Of a DNA stretch of 64,000 nt, positions 33,034 through 42,995 are shown one piece after another. The stretch is from NCBI GenBank assembly GCA_965198995.1, contig CBDAQG010000002.1, positions 992,001-1,056,000 on the forward strand, given 5' to 3'. The notes beneath the pieces were generated by a model. The model was not told where the DNA came from, ran no database searches, and saw only the letters and a list, made by a program, of their open reading frames with translations. A program made the position numbers and the translations under genes. Source of the DNA: CAXMMR01 sp965198995. GTDB lineage: Bacteria > Pseudomonadota > Alphaproteobacteria > Acetobacterales > Acetobacteraceae. Each line of letters starts with the position of its first letter. Position 1 is the stretch's first letter.

Positions 33034-35996
33034 ATGCCCCGCTCAGCCCGCCGGCGCGCTTTGACATCGCCGAGCTTCGCGCCCGCCTGGCCGAGGGTGG
33101 CGCGGCGCAGTGGCGCAGCCTGGAGCAGCTCGCCGACCTGCCGCATTTCCGCGCCTTCATGGCGGCCGAGTTCCCTGCCGTCGCGCGGCTGGCGCATGGG
33201 CCCGACCGGCGGCGTTTTCTGCAGCTGATGGCGGCCTCGCTGGCGCTGGCGGGCCTGGCCGGCTGCGACGGCGAGAAGCCGGACGGGCGCAGCCAGGAAG
33301 TGCCGTTCGTGCGCAACCCGCTGCACCAGGAGCCGGGGGTTTCGTACGCCTATGCCTCGGTGGTCGAGCTCGACGGCCTGGCCAACGGCGTGCTGGTCAC
33401 CTGTCGCGACGGCCGGCCGCTCAAGATCGAGGGCAACCCGCAGCATCCCTGGTCGCTGGGCGGCACTGACGCCTTCGGCCAGGCCTCGGTGCTGGGGCTT
33501 TACGACCCGTTCCGGTCGCAGAGCGTGCGGTTTCTCGATCGCCCGTCGACCTGGGAGGCGTTTCGCGGCGCCATGGTCGGCCGGATCGGCGCGTTGCGGG
33601 CCGGCGGCGGGCGCGGATTGTGGGTGCTGACCGGCGCGATCAGCTCGCCCTCGCTGCTGGCCCAGCTTGCCGCGATGCAGGCGGCGTTTCCGGCGATGCG
33701 GATCGCGAGCCACGCGCCGGCCGGGCGTGAGGGCGCCTATGCGGGGACGGTCGCCGCCTTCGGCCAGCGGCTTGAGACGCGGTATCGCTTTGAGGCGGCG
33801 GACATCGTCGTCAGCCTGGACGGCGACCTGCTCGATCCCGGGCCCTGGCAGGTCGGCCAGTCACGCCGGTTCATCGATGCGCGGCGCGCCGCCGCTGCCC
33901 AGGGCCGGCTGCTGGCGCTGCACGACGCATCGTCGATCCCGTCATTGACCAGCGCCAAGGCCGACTACGTGCTCGCCGCCGACCCGGTGCGTCTGGCCGC
34001 CATCGCCGACCGGCTTGGCGGTGGTGCGGCGGGCGATGCGGGTGATGCGGCCGAGCAGGCCTGGACGGCGCGCGCCGCCGCGGCGCTGGCCGCTGCCCGT
34101 GGCCGCGGCATCGTCACCGCCGGTGCCGGCGCCTCGCCCGAGCTGCAGGCGGCGGCGCATCGGCTCAACGACCGCTATGGCAATCTCGGCCAGACGGTGC
34201 TGCACACCGAGGCGGTGCTGCCTGAGCGCGGCGGGCTGGCCGAGCTTGCGGCCGCCATCGACGGCGGCGAGGTCGGGCTGCTGCTGATGCTGGACGTCAA
34301 CCCGATCTATGACGCGCCGGTCGATCTCGACTTCACCAGCCGGCTCGCCAAGGTGGCGCTGAAGGTGCACGCCGGCAGCCATGTCGACGAGACGGCGCTG
34401 CGCTCGGACTGGCACCTGCCGCTGACCCATGCGCTGGAGAGCTGGGGCGACGCCCGCTCGCCGGACGGCACGGTAGGGCTGATGCAGCCGACGATCAGCC
34501 CGCTCTATGGCGGCCGCAGCCTGGCCGAGGTGCTGTCGCTGCTGGTGGACGCCGAGCCGCGCGACGGCCGCTCGCTGCTGGCGGCGTTCTGGCAGGCGAG
34601 CCTGCCGGGCGATAGTTGGCCGGCGGCGCTGCAGCAGGGCTTCGTGCCGGACAGCGCGCTGCCGGTGGTCAGGCCGACGCTGGCCGCGGTCGCGGACGGG
34701 TCCGCCGCACCGGGGGCAATTGGCGGCACCGGGCTGAGCCTGATCTTCCGACCGGACGCCTCGCTATGGGATGGGCGCTTTGCCGGCAATGCCTGGCTGC
34801 AGGAGCTGCCGCGGCCACTCACCAAGATCGTCTGGGACAACGTCATCACCATCGCGCCGGCGCTGGCCGAGCGGATGATGATCGGCCATGAGGACCAGGT
34901 CGCGGTTGCGGTCGAGGGCCGGGTGATCACCGGCCATGCCTGGATCATGCCGGGGCAGGCGCCGCACAGCATCGGCGTCACGCTGGGCTACGGCCGCACC
35001 GATGCCGGCGAGGTTGCCGACAATGCGGGCACCAACGCCTATGCCGTGCGCCGCAGCGACGCGCTGTGGCGGGCCGACAACGTGGTGCTGAAGCGCGTCG
35101 GCGAGCCGAACGGCCGGCTGGCGACGACGCAGGCGCACAACACGATGGAGGGTCACGACCTGGTGCGGGTGCAGCCGGTCGGCGCCGCCCCGGTCGGCGA
35201 CAACACCGCCTTCACCCAACCGACGCTCTATGACGGACCGGATGAGAGCCGGGTCGTGCATGGTGATGGCGTCGCCTGGGGGATGGTGATCGACCTGGAT
35301 TCCTGCACCGGCTGCAATGCCTGCGTGACCGCCTGCCAATCCGAGAACAACATCGCGGTGGTCGGGCCCGACGAGGTGCGACTCGGGCGCGAGATGCACT
35401 GGCTGCGGGTCGACCGTTACTACTCCGGCGCACTCGACGAGCCGGCGACGCATTTCCAGCCGGTGCCGTGCATGATGTGCGAGCAGGCGCCGTGCGAGGT
35501 GGGCTGCCCGGTGGAGGCGACGCTGCACGACCATCAGGGGCTCAACCAGATGGTCTATAATCGCTGCGTCGGCACCCGGGCCTGCTCCGGCTACTGCCCC
35601 TACAAGGTGCGGCGCTTCAACTACTACGACTACTCGGCGGGCGCGGCGCCGAGCGTGCAGGAGCAGCGCAACCCGTCGGTGAGCGTGCGCAGCCGTGGCG
35701 TGATGGAGAAGTGCACCTACTGCGTGCAGCGGATCGCCGAGGTGCGCATCACCACCGACAAGGAGGAGCGGCCGATCCGCGACGGCGAGGTGGTGACCGC
35801 CTGCCAGGGCGCCTGCCCGACCCGGGCGATCAGTTTCGGCGACCTGGCCGATCGCACCAGCGCGGTGGCGGCGGCGCGGGCGGACGGGCGCAACTACGCG
35901 CTGCTCGGCGAGCTGAACGCGCGGCCGCGGACCACCTACCTGGCCGAGTTCGCGCCGCCGGCGAGCGCCGGTGGCATCAAGAGGAGCGGCGCATGA
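33030..35996 (+). CDS. actB: Alternative complex III molybdopterin-oxidoreductase-like Fe-S subunit
   Basis: A 988-residue protein fusing a molybdopterin-enzyme-like domain, probably without cofactor as in other ActB, to a ferredoxin-type domain. Twin arginines before a hydrophobic stretch (DRRRFLQLMAASLALAGLAG, then Cys) suggest Tat export and lipidation. Cys clusters for several Fe-S centres are near the C-terminus: CTGCNACVTACQ, CMMCEQAPCEVGCPVEA, CSGYCPYK and CTYC...CQGACP. ATG 33030 overlaps the actA stop, and the stop overlaps actC. Confidence 0.94.
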   Translation: MNAPLSPPARFDIAELRARLAEGGAAQWRSLEQLADLPHFRAFMAAEFPAVARLAHGPDRRRFLQLMAASLALAGLAGCDGEKPDGRSQEVPFVRNPLHQEPGVSYAYASVVELDGLANGVLVTCRDGRPLKIEGNPQHPWSLGGTDAFGQASVLGLYDPFRSQSVRFLDRPSTWEAFRGAMVGRIGALRAGGGRGLWVLTGAISSPSLLAQLAAMQAAFPAMRIASHAPAGREGAYAGTVAAFGQRLETRYRFEAADIVVSLDGDLLDPGPWQVGQSRRFIDARRAAAAQGRLLALHDASSIPSLTSAKADYVLAADPVRLAAIADRLGGGAAGDAGDAAEQAWTARAAAALAAARGRGIVTAGAGASPELQAAAHRLNDRYGNLGQTVLHTEAVLPERGGLAELAAAIDGGEVGLLLMLDVNPIYDAPVDLDFTSRLAKVALKVHAGSHVDETALRSDWHLPLTHALESWGDARSPDGTVGLMQPTISPLYGGRSLAEVLSLLVDAEPRDGRSLLAAFWQASLPGDSWPAALQQGFVPDSALPVVRPTLAAVADGSAAPGAIGGTGLSLIFRPDASLWDGRFAGNAWLQELPRPLTKIVWDNVITIAPALAERMMIGHEDQVAVAVEGRVITGHAWIMPGQAPHSIGVTLGYGRTDAGEVADNAGTNAYAVRRSDALWRADNVVLKRVGEPNGRLATTQAHNTMEGHDLVRVQPVGAAPVGDNTAFTQPTLYDGPDESRVVHGDGVAWGMVIDLDSCTGCNACVTACQSENNIAVVGPDEVRLGREMHWLRVDRYYSGALDEPATHFQPVPCMMCEQAPCEVGCPVEATLHDHQGLNQMVYNRCVGTRACSGYCPYKVRRFNYYDYSAGAAPSVQEQRNPSVSVRSRGVMEKCTYCVQRIAEVRITTDKEERPIRDGEVVTACQGACPTRAISFGDLADRTSAVAAARADGRNYALLGELNARPRTTYLAEFAPPASAGGIKRSGA

Positions 35997-37468
35997 GCGA
36001 CTTCACCGCCGACGACCTGGCCGCCAGCAATCGTCACGCCGCCGCCAGCTACATCGGCCCGCGCCAGGACTTCGTCTCGATCGGTCGCGACGTCACCGCG
36101 ATCGCCTTCACCCATCCGGGCTACCAGCGCTGGTGGCTCGCCCTGCTGGGCGCGATGGGCCTGCTCGGCATGCTCGCGCTGGTGCTGTTCTTCCTGCTCT
36201 ATGACGGCGTCGGGATCTGGGGCAACAACATCCCGGTCACCTGGGCGCTCGACATCGTCGGCTACGATTGGTGGATGGGGGTCGCCTGCGGGGCGTTGTT
36301 CGTCTCGTCGGTGCTGCTGTTCTCCGAGGCACCGGCGCGCTCGGCGCTGAACCGGATCACCCAGACCGCCGCGCTGGTGGCCGCCGCCGCCGCCGGGATC
36401 TACCCGATCATCCACCTTGGCCGACCGTGGTTCTTCTACTGGAATCTGCCCTATCCGAACAGCTTCCTGCTGTGGCCGCAGTTCCGCTCGCCGCTGTACT
36501 GGGATGCGATCGACATCATCAGCTTCCTCGGCGTGGCGCTCGGCAGTTGGTATATCGGCATGCTGCCGGACCTCGCGACGCTGCGCGATCGCGCCTTCGA
36601 GGTGGCGGTAGCCGGACACGGCCGCGGTCTGCCGCTGTTCCGGGCGCAGGCCTATGGCATTTTGGCGCTCGGCTGGCGCGGCTCGGCGGTGCATTGGCGG
36701 CGCTGGAACGCCGCCTGCCGGGCGCTGGCGCTGATGGGCATCTTCGTGGTGATCGCGCTGCAGACCGGCGCGGCGGTGATGTTCTCCGGCAGCGTCGAGC
36801 CGGGCTGGCACGACACCATGCAGCCGGTGAGCTTCATCGTCGGCGCGCTGCTGCAGGGCGTCGCCAGCATGGCGGTGCTCGGCGTGATGCTGCGCGCCAT
36901 CTTCAGGCTCGAGGCGCTCATCACCCGACGCCACTTTGAGCTGCTCGCCTGGCTGATGCTGATGCTGGGGCTTCTATTCCTATACTGCTATGTCCAGGAA
37001 TTCCTGGTCACGGCGCTGTTTGGCGACAGCTTCGATCGTGAGGTTGCGGCGCGTCGGTTCGGCGGGGCGCATGCCTGGAGCCTGTGGGCGATCGTGCTGG
37101 GCGCCATCCTGCCGGTGCAGGTGTTCTGGCTGTCGGCGACGCGCCACTCGGCGGTGGCGCTGGTGGTGGTCGGCCTGCTGGTGTCGTTCGGTCTGTGGGC
37201 GGACCATTTCATGGTCATCGTCGTCACTCTGCAGCAGGACTTCCTGCCCTCGATCGCGGCGCCGTACCATGTGGCGTTGTCTGGCCTGTTGACCTTCGCC
37301 GGCTCAGTGGGGCTGTTCCTGGTGCTGCTGCTGCTGTTCCTGCGCTACTTCCCGGTGGTGTCGATCATGGAGACGCGGCGGCTGTCGGCGCTGCGACTGG
37401 CCGATGACCTGGCGCATGGGTCGGTGATGGCGCCGGCGGCTGGCCGTGGGGCGCGCGGGCGTGGCTAA
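35993..37468 (+). CDS. actC: Alternative complex III NrfD-like quinol-binding subunit
   Basis: A 491-residue integral membrane protein with about ten helices. It belongs to the NrfD/PsrC family and carries the proposed quinol site and proton path. Typical stretches are HLGRPWFFYWNLPYPNSF with LLWPQFRSPLYWD early, and HDTMQPVSFIVGALLQG later. ATG 35993 overlaps the actB stop by 4 bp. It is the larger of two NrfD-like subunits here, the other being ActF. Confidence 0.93.
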   Translation: MSDFTADDLAASNRHAAASYIGPRQDFVSIGRDVTAIAFTHPGYQRWWLALLGAMGLLGMLALVLFFLLYDGVGIWGNNIPVTWALDIVGYDWWMGVACGALFVSSVLLFSEAPARSALNRITQTAALVAAAAAGIYPIIHLGRPWFFYWNLPYPNSFLLWPQFRSPLYWDAIDIISFLGVALGSWYIGMLPDLATLRDRAFEVAVAGHGRGLPLFRAQAYGILALGWRGSAVHWRRWNAACRALALMGIFVVIALQTGAAVMFSGSVEPGWHDTMQPVSFIVGALLQGVASMAVLGVMLRAIFRLEALITRRHFELLAWLMLMLGLLFLYCYVQEFLVTALFGDSFDREVAARRFGGAHAWSLWAIVLGAILPVQVFWLSATRHSAVALVVVGLLVSFGLWADHFMVIVVTLQQDFLPSIAAPYHVALSGLLTFAGSVGLFLVLLLLFLRYFPVVSIMETRRLSALRLADDLAHGSVMAPAAGRGARGRG

Positions 37469-38069
37469 GGGCGCGCACCGCGGCCATGCCGGCGTCGACG
37501 CGGCGCACAAGGTCGCGCACGGGCAGGAAACCGACGCGCCGCTCTGGGGTGTGGCCGCCGAGTTCGACGATGCCGAGCCGCTGCTCGACGCCATCGCCGC
37601 GCTGGCGCCACGCGAGCTCGGCCGGCTCGACACCTACAGCCCGGTGCCGCTGCCGGCGGTGGCCGACGCGCTCGGCATCCGCCATCCGCCGATGAACGTC
37701 GTCGCCATCCTTGGTGCGGTGGTTGGCGGCGCGGCGATGATGGCGATGTGCCTTTACGCCACGGCCTATGACTACATCTTTGATATCGGTGGGCGGCCGC
37801 TCTACAGCTGGCCGGCCTTCGTCGTGCCGACCGTGTCATTCGCGACGCTGACCGGCGCCTTTGCCGTCTACATCGGATTGCTGATGCTGAACCGGTTGCC
37901 GACGCTGAACCACCCCGCGTTCAACATCCCGAACTTCAGCCGCTCCACTCAGGACCGCTACTTCCTGGTTATCGAGGCGCGCGGCGACGTGTTTGATCCC
38001 GACCTCGCCGAGCGGGCGCTGGCCGGGCTGGCGACCCGGCCGCGCCTGATCACGCGGGTGAAGCGATGA
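37446..38069 (+). CDS. actD: Alternative complex III subunit ActD
   Basis: A 207-residue protein. A soluble N-terminal ferredoxin-like domain (PLWGVAAEFDDAEPLLDAIA) is followed by two membrane helices near residues 82-105 and 118-142. The motif PTLNHPAFNIPNF is typical of ActD (DUF3341). It contains no cofactor motif and packs against ActC. The GTG at 37446 or the GTG at 37461 could be the start; both overlap the end of actC. The stop overlaps actE. Confidence 0.9.
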   Translation: MGRAGVAKGAHRGHAGVDAAHKVAHGQETDAPLWGVAAEFDDAEPLLDAIAALAPRELGRLDTYSPVPLPAVADALGIRHPPMNVVAILGAVVGGAAMMAMCLYATAYDYIFDIGGRPLYSWPAFVVPTVSFATLTGAFAVYIGLLMLNRLPTLNHPAFNIPNFSRSTQDRYFLVIEARGDVFDPDLAERALAGLATRPRLITRVKR

Positions 38070-38695
38070 GGCGACGGCTCGCCGCGCTCGGGCTGATCGG
38101 CCTCTGCCTCGCCGGCTGCAAGCGCGAGGACATGTATACCCAGGACCGGTCCCAGACCTGGGATCGTGACAGCTTCTTCTCGAATAATCGGGCGATGCGG
38201 CAGCCGGTGGCCGGCACCGTGGCGCGCAACCCGGCCAACCTGCCGGTGCCGCAACCGGCGGTGATCGACGTCGCCATGCTGGAGCGCGGCCATGAGCGCT
38301 TCGACATCTTCTGCGCGCCATGCCATGGCCGCGCCGGGGATGGCCGCGGCATGATCGTCCAGCGTGGCTTTCCGCAGCCGCCGTCGTTCCATGAGCCGCG
38401 TCTGCAGCAGGCTGCCGCCTCCGTCTTCCTGGACGCGATCGTCAATGGTTACGGCGTCATGTACAGCTATGCCGACCGTGTGCCGCCGGCCGATCGGTGG
38501 GCCATCATCGCCTACATTCGCGCATTGCAGGTCAGTCAACATGCTCCGGCGACTGCGCTCAACGCGTCTGACCGGGAACATCTCGCCTCGGCGCCGACCG
38601 AGGCCGTGCCTGGCGCGTCCGGGCCGCAGAACCCACAGGATGGCGGCCAGGAGCCGGGCGGGCATCGCGACGAGAGCGGAGGGGCAGGCTCGTGA
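38066..38695 (+). CDS. actE: Alternative complex III monoheme cytochrome c lipoprotein
   Basis: A 209-residue lipoprotein. A signal with lipobox LAGC gives a lipidated Cys near residue 18. One heme c site is at CAPCHGRAGDGRG, with a Met ligand probably in the GVMYSYADRV segment. ActE passes electrons from ActA to an acceptor or directly to the oxidase. The roughly 40-residue C-terminal tail after the cytochrome fold is Gly/Pro-rich and probably disordered. It overlaps both neighbours by 4 bp. Confidence 0.92.
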   Translation: MRRRLAALGLIGLCLAGCKREDMYTQDRSQTWDRDSFFSNNRAMRQPVAGTVARNPANLPVPQPAVIDVAMLERGHERFDIFCAPCHGRAGDGRGMIVQRGFPQPPSFHEPRLQQAAASVFLDAIVNGYGVMYSYADRVPPADRWAIIAYIRALQVSQHAPATALNASDREHLASAPTEAVPGASGPQNPQDGGQEPGGHRDESGGAGS

Positions 38696-39795
38696 GCATG
38701 ACCTTACCGCCGTCGCAAGCCAGGCGCGACCGCAATTTGTGGCTGCTGCTGCCGCTTGGCGTTGGGGTCATCGGCTTGATCGTTCTGCTGATCCTAGGGC
38801 TTGCCGGCGGCGTGCGCGTGATGCCGTCCTACCTGGCTGGCTGGCTGTTCTGGCTGTCCGTTCCTGTTGGTGCGTTGGCCGCCATCATGGTGTTGGAGCT
38901 GGCCGGCTACAGCGAGACCGCGACCGCCGCCGCCCTGCGGCCGTTGCTGACGCTGCTGCCGGCGGCGGCGATCTTCATCCTGCCGGTGCTGGTGCGCCTG
39001 CCCGGGCTCTATGGCTGGGTGGACAAGCCGCTCTCGGGGTTTGCCGGCGGCTGGTATACGACCGGCTTCTTCGTCGCCCGGAGCATCGTCTATCTGGCCG
39101 CCTGGTCGCTCCTGGCGTTGGCGTTCCTGCGGGCGCACCGGTTTCGCGATCGGCGGGGTCTCGCCGGGTTCGGCCTGATCATCCACTTCTCGATCGGCTC
39201 CTTAGCAGCGCTGGACTGGGCGATGTCGATCTCGCCCGGTCTCAACTCGTCGTTGTTCGGCCTTGTCATCATCGTCGGCCAGTGCTCGCTGGCGGTGGCG
39301 ACCGGGCTGATGCTGACGGCAAGCGGCCTAAACGGGCCGACCTTGCGCAGGGCCGTCTGGCTGATGATCGCCCTGCTCGCCGCCTCGGCGTTTCTGCAGT
39401 TCGTGCAGTATCTGACCATCTGGTCCGCCGACCTGCCGCGGGAGATCGCCTGGTATCAGCAACGCATGGGCGTCGGTGTGATCGTGCCCTGGTTTGGTTT
39501 CGCCGTTCTGTTGCTGGCAGGGGTGTCGATGCTGCCGACGCGGCTTTCGGCGACCAACGGGCTGGTTGCGACGCTCGCCGGCCTCGTGGTGCTGGCGCAG
39601 GCGCTCGCCATGCTGTGGACGATCACGCCGAGCTTTGCCGGGTCGTGGCGGCTGAGCCTGGCCGATGCGCTGGCGCTGTTTGGCATTGGCGGCGTGATGG
39701 TGGCGCTGTTCGGCGTGAGCAGCGGTCGTGCCCGTGGCGAGCGGCCGCTGGTCCCGGCGCGGTTTGCATTGGCGAGGGCAGCGCATGGCAACTGA
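38692..39795 (+). CDS. actF: Alternative complex III membrane subunit ActF
   Basis: A 367-residue protein with about ten membrane helices, the smaller NrfD-like subunit. Recognisable segments are FGLIIHFSIGSLAALDWAMS and AWYQQRMGVGVIVPWFGFAV. Start GTG 38692 overlaps the actE stop (GTGA); an ATG two codons later is possible. ActF pairs with ActC in the membrane arm. The next gene begins 11 bp before its stop. Confidence 0.9.
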   Translation: MSMTLPPSQARRDRNLWLLLPLGVGVIGLIVLLILGLAGGVRVMPSYLAGWLFWLSVPVGALAAIMVLELAGYSETATAAALRPLLTLLPAAAIFILPVLVRLPGLYGWVDKPLSGFAGGWYTTGFFVARSIVYLAAWSLLALAFLRAHRFRDRRGLAGFGLIIHFSIGSLAALDWAMSISPGLNSSLFGLVIIVGQCSLAVATGLMLTASGLNGPTLRRAVWLMIALLAASAFLQFVQYLTIWSADLPREIAWYQQRMGVGVIVPWFGFAVLLLAGVSMLPTRLSATNGLVATLAGLVVLAQALAMLWTITPSFAGSWRLSLADALALFGIGGVMVALFGVSSGRARGERPLVPARFALARAAHGN

Positions 39796-40357
39796 GCGCG
39801 ACGCCGGCGCCTTGCCGGGCAAGGATCGCCGGCCGGGCCTGATCGTCTTCGCTGCGACGCTGGCCGGCGCATCGATGCTGGTGTTTCGCAAGCGGGATGC
39901 CAAGCACTCGCCACGCGCCGGGCGTGGCGCGCATACGGTGCCGGCCAGTCCACAATCGGTCACGGACGGCTACGAGGTTGTCGATGCCAACCCGATCAGC
40001 ATCATCAAATGGGCCGGGCTGCTGCTGGGCTTTGCGGTGACGATGATCGTCCTGATGATCCTGATGCTGAACTTCTTTGACGCCACCACGGAGCGCGACG
40101 ACCGGCGGCTGACGCCCGAGCAGACCGCGACCATCGCCGTGCCGCTGCCGCACCTGCAGGCGCAGCCCTATCTGGACCTGCATGCCGAGCGGGCGCACGA
40201 GGACGGGCTGATTTCGGGCTATGCCTGGATCGGCGCGCGCCATGCGGCGGCCCGCCTTCCGATCGGCCGGGCGATGACGCTCTCGGTCGGTCGCTCCCTT
40301 GATCTCGGGCCGGCCAGCCTCGGCGCGCCGGCCGCCGATGGACACAGCACGCCATGA
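39785..40357 (+). CDS. Membrane protein linking the ACIII and caa3 oxidase genes
   Basis: A 190-residue protein. Hydrophobic stretches occur near residues 19-34 and 75-97. The C-terminal segment (PHLQAQPYLDL, then LISGYAWIG, and RLPIGRAMTL) resembles a motif I recall in small unnamed proteins beside cytochrome oxidase genes: a PLQ-DL stretch, a Gly-Tyr-x-Trp and an IPI-rAM stretch. Start ATG 39785 overlaps actF; the stop overlaps coxB. A role in ACIII-oxidase assembly or contact is inferred from position only. ActG of other operons occupies a similar place but sequence relation is unproven. Confidence 0.7.
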   Translation: MATERDAGALPGKDRRPGLIVFAATLAGASMLVFRKRDAKHSPRAGRGAHTVPASPQSVTDGYEVVDANPISIIKWAGLLLGFAVTMIVLMILMLNFFDATTERDDRRLTPEQTATIAVPLPHLQAQPYLDLHAERAHEDGLISGYAWIGARHAAARLPIGRAMTLSVGRSLDLGPASLGAPAADGHSTP

Positions 40358-41346
40358 ACCCATCCGATTACCCGCTGGCGCTTTGGCCACCGGCCGCCTC
40401 GGTCAGTGCCGCCAGCACCGATCACCTGATCATCTCGTTCACTGTGCTGACGCTACTGCTGACGGTGCCGATCTTCGTCGCCATCACCTTCTTCGCCTTC
40501 TATTACCGGGAAGGCACGAACGCGAACCGCGACCATCTCAACATTCGCGACAGCCGGCTCGAGATGGCGTGGATGATCATCCCGTTCGTCCTGACGCTGT
40601 TCTTCTTCGTCTGGGGCGCGCAGATGTTCCATACGCACAAGCATGCGCCGGCGAATTCGATGGAGATCAGCGCCATCGGCCGGCAATGGATGTGGAAGTT
40701 CCAGCATCCTGGCGGGCAGTGGGAGATCAACGACCTGCACGTGCCGGTTGGCCAGCCGATCGTCGTCAACATGATCAGCCAGGACGTGATCCATGCGCTC
40801 TACATTCCGGCGATGCGCATCCAGATGGAGACGCTGCCCGGGCGCTACACGTCGCTGTGGTTCAACTCGGATCGGCCGGGCGTCTACCGGCTGTTCTGCT
40901 CGGAGTATTGCGGCACCGACCATTCGGCGATGGACGGGCTGCTGACGGTGATGGAGCCGGCGGCCTATGCGCAGTGGCTGTCGCATGCCGGCACGTCCAC
41001 CTCGCTGGCGGCGGCGGGCAAGGCGCTGTTCAGCAGTTATGGCTGCGCCGGCTGCCACGCCGCCGGCTCCAACGTGCGCGCGCCGAGCCTGGCCGGGCTC
41101 TACGGCAACCCGGTGCCGATGCAGGCTGGCGGCACTGTGCTGGCCGATGACAGCTACCTGCGGGACAAGATCCTGAACCCGGACGGCAATCTGATTGCCG
41201 GCTACAAGCAGGTCATGCCGAGCTTCAAGGGCGTCATTGCCGAGGATGACCTCGTGCGACTGGTTGCCTACATCAAATCACTCGGGCAGCAGAGCGCATT
41301 CAACAGCGCCACGTCGGGTGGAACAGCCGGGAGTGCCGCACCATGA
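40354..41346 (+). CDS. coxB: Cytochrome c oxidase subunit II with fused cytochrome c (caa3 type)
   Basis: A 330-residue protein. Two N-terminal helices (about residues 25-48 and 70-92) precede a CuA cupredoxin domain with CSEYCGTDHSAM, which holds the copper ligands. A C-terminal cytochrome c domain has CAGCH and a late Met in KQVMPSFKG. The fusion defines caa3-type oxidases, which take electrons into their own heme c. No lipobox is seen at the N-terminus, unlike some caa3 subunits II. Start and stop both overlap neighbours (ATGA). Confidence 0.95.
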   Translation: MNPSDYPLALWPPAASVSAASTDHLIISFTVLTLLLTVPIFVAITFFAFYYREGTNANRDHLNIRDSRLEMAWMIIPFVLTLFFFVWGAQMFHTHKHAPANSMEISAIGRQWMWKFQHPGGQWEINDLHVPVGQPIVVNMISQDVIHALYIPAMRIQMETLPGRYTSLWFNSDRPGVYRLFCSEYCGTDHSAMDGLLTVMEPAAYAQWLSHAGTSTSLAAAGKALFSSYGCAGCHAAGSNVRAPSLAGLYGNPVPMQAGGTVLADDSYLRDKILNPDGNLIAGYKQVMPSFKGVIAEDDLVRLVAYIKSLGQQSAFNSATSGGTAGSAAP

Positions 41347-42995
41347 GCCCGCTTGATTCGACCATTCGCGACGCCGCGACGGCGATCCCGACGATCGGCC
41401 GTCCAAAGGACTACCTGCACGAGAAGTCGACGCTGTCGTCGTGGTTCTTCACCATCGACCACAAGCGGATCGCGCTGCTCTATTTGGCGTCGATCACCGG
41501 CTTTTTCGTCATCGGCGCTATGGCCGCCGGGCTGATCCGGCTGGCGCTGGTGGTGCCGAACGGGCAGATCTTCAGCAACGACACCTACAACAAGCTGTTC
41601 ACCATTCACGGCGTGGTGATGGTTTGGTTCTACATGATCCCGTCGATCCCGACGACGCTGGGCAATTTCCTGATCCCGCTGATGATCGGCGCCAAGGACC
41701 TCGCCTTTCCGAAGTTGAACCTGACGAGCTGGTACATCTTCATGGGCGGTTCGATCTTCACCCTGGTGACGGTGCTGATCGGCGGCGTGGACACTGGGTG
41801 GACGTTCTATGCGCCGTTCTCCACCACGTTCTCCAACACCTGGGTGATCCCGGCGCTGATCGGCGTCATCATCGTCGGCTTCAGCTCGATCCTCACCGGG
41901 CTCAACTTCGTCGTCACCATCCACACCATGCGCGCGCCGGGGATGACCTGGTTCCGGATGCCGATCTTCGTCTGGGCGCACTACGCCGTCTCGCTGATCT
42001 TCCTGCTGGCGACACCGGTGATCACCATCGCGCTGTCGCTGCTGGTGCTGGAGCGCGCGTTCGGCATCGGCGTGTTCGACCCGGCGTTGGGCGGCGACCC
42101 GGTGCTGTTCGAGCACCTGTTCTGGTTCTACTCGCACCCGGCAGTCTACATCATGGTGCTGCCGGGCATGGGCGTGATCAGTGAGATCGTGCCGGCGTTT
42201 TCGCAGAAGAAGCTGTTCGGCTACCGCTTCGTCGCCTATGCCTCGATCGCTCTGGCCTCGCTGACCTTCTTCGTCTGGGGCCACCACATGTTCGTCAACG
42301 GCCAGAGCGAGATGGCCTCGATCAGCTTTTCGGTGCTGAGCTTCGCCGTTGCCGTGCCGTCGGCCGTCAAGGTTTATAATTGGACGGCGACGATCTATCG
42401 CGGCAGCCTGCGGCTCGACACGCCGATGCTCTACGCCATGGGCTATATCGGCCTGTTCGTCATCGGCGGGTTGACCGGCCTTTTCCTCGCGACGTTGTCG
42501 ATCGACGAGCATGTGCACGACACCTACTTCGTGGTCGCGCATTTTCACTACATCATGGTGGGCGGCACCGTGCTCGCCTTTCTCGGCGGGCTGCACTTCT
42601 GGTGGCCGAAGATGACGGGCCGGATGTACAACGAGGCGTGGGGGCGGGTTGGCGCGTTGCTGATCTTCCTGGGCTTCAACGTTACCTTCTTCCCGCAATT
42701 CCTGCTCGGCTACCTCGGCATGCCGCGGCGCTATCACCAGTATCCGCCGGAGTTCCAACTGCTCAACATCCTGAGCTCGGCCGGCTCGACGATCCTGGCG
42801 GTCGGCTACTTCTTTCCGATGATCTACCTGGTCTGGTCGCTCTGGTTCGGCAAGCGGGCGTCGGCGAACCCTTGGGAGGCGAAGGGGCTCGAGTGGACGA
42901 CGAGCTCGCCGCCGCCAACCCACAACTTCCTGGCCGAGCCGGTGGTCGACTTCGAGCCGTACGACTACCCGATCAAGGCGCGCGAGCGTGTCTGA
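41343..42995 (+). CDS. coxA: Cytochrome c oxidase subunit I
   Basis: A 550-residue protein with 12 helices that houses heme a, heme a3 and CuB. Key motifs are FTIHGVVMVWF (heme a ligand), WFYSHPAVYIMVLPG (CuB His and cross-linked Tyr), WGHHMFVNG (two CuB His) and VVAHFHYIMVGG (heme a3 and a ligands). LPLMIGAKDLAFP-like residues fit an A-type heme-copper oxidase. It overlaps coxB by 4 bp and coxC by 8 bp. Confidence 0.97.
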   Translation: MSPLDSTIRDAATAIPTIGRPKDYLHEKSTLSSWFFTIDHKRIALLYLASITGFFVIGAMAAGLIRLALVVPNGQIFSNDTYNKLFTIHGVVMVWFYMIPSIPTTLGNFLIPLMIGAKDLAFPKLNLTSWYIFMGGSIFTLVTVLIGGVDTGWTFYAPFSTTFSNTWVIPALIGVIIVGFSSILTGLNFVVTIHTMRAPGMTWFRMPIFVWAHYAVSLIFLLATPVITIALSLLVLERAFGIGVFDPALGGDPVLFEHLFWFYSHPAVYIMVLPGMGVISEIVPAFSQKKLFGYRFVAYASIALASLTFFVWGHHMFVNGQSEMASISFSVLSFAVAVPSAVKVYNWTATIYRGSLRLDTPMLYAMGYIGLFVIGGLTGLFLATLSIDEHVHDTYFVVAHFHYIMVGGTVLAFLGGLHFWWPKMTGRMYNEAWGRVGALLIFLGFNVTFFPQFLLGYLGMPRRYHQYPPEFQLLNILSSAGSTILAVGYFFPMIYLVWSLWFGKRASANPWEAKGLEWTTSSPPPTHNFLAEPVVDFEPYDYPIKARERV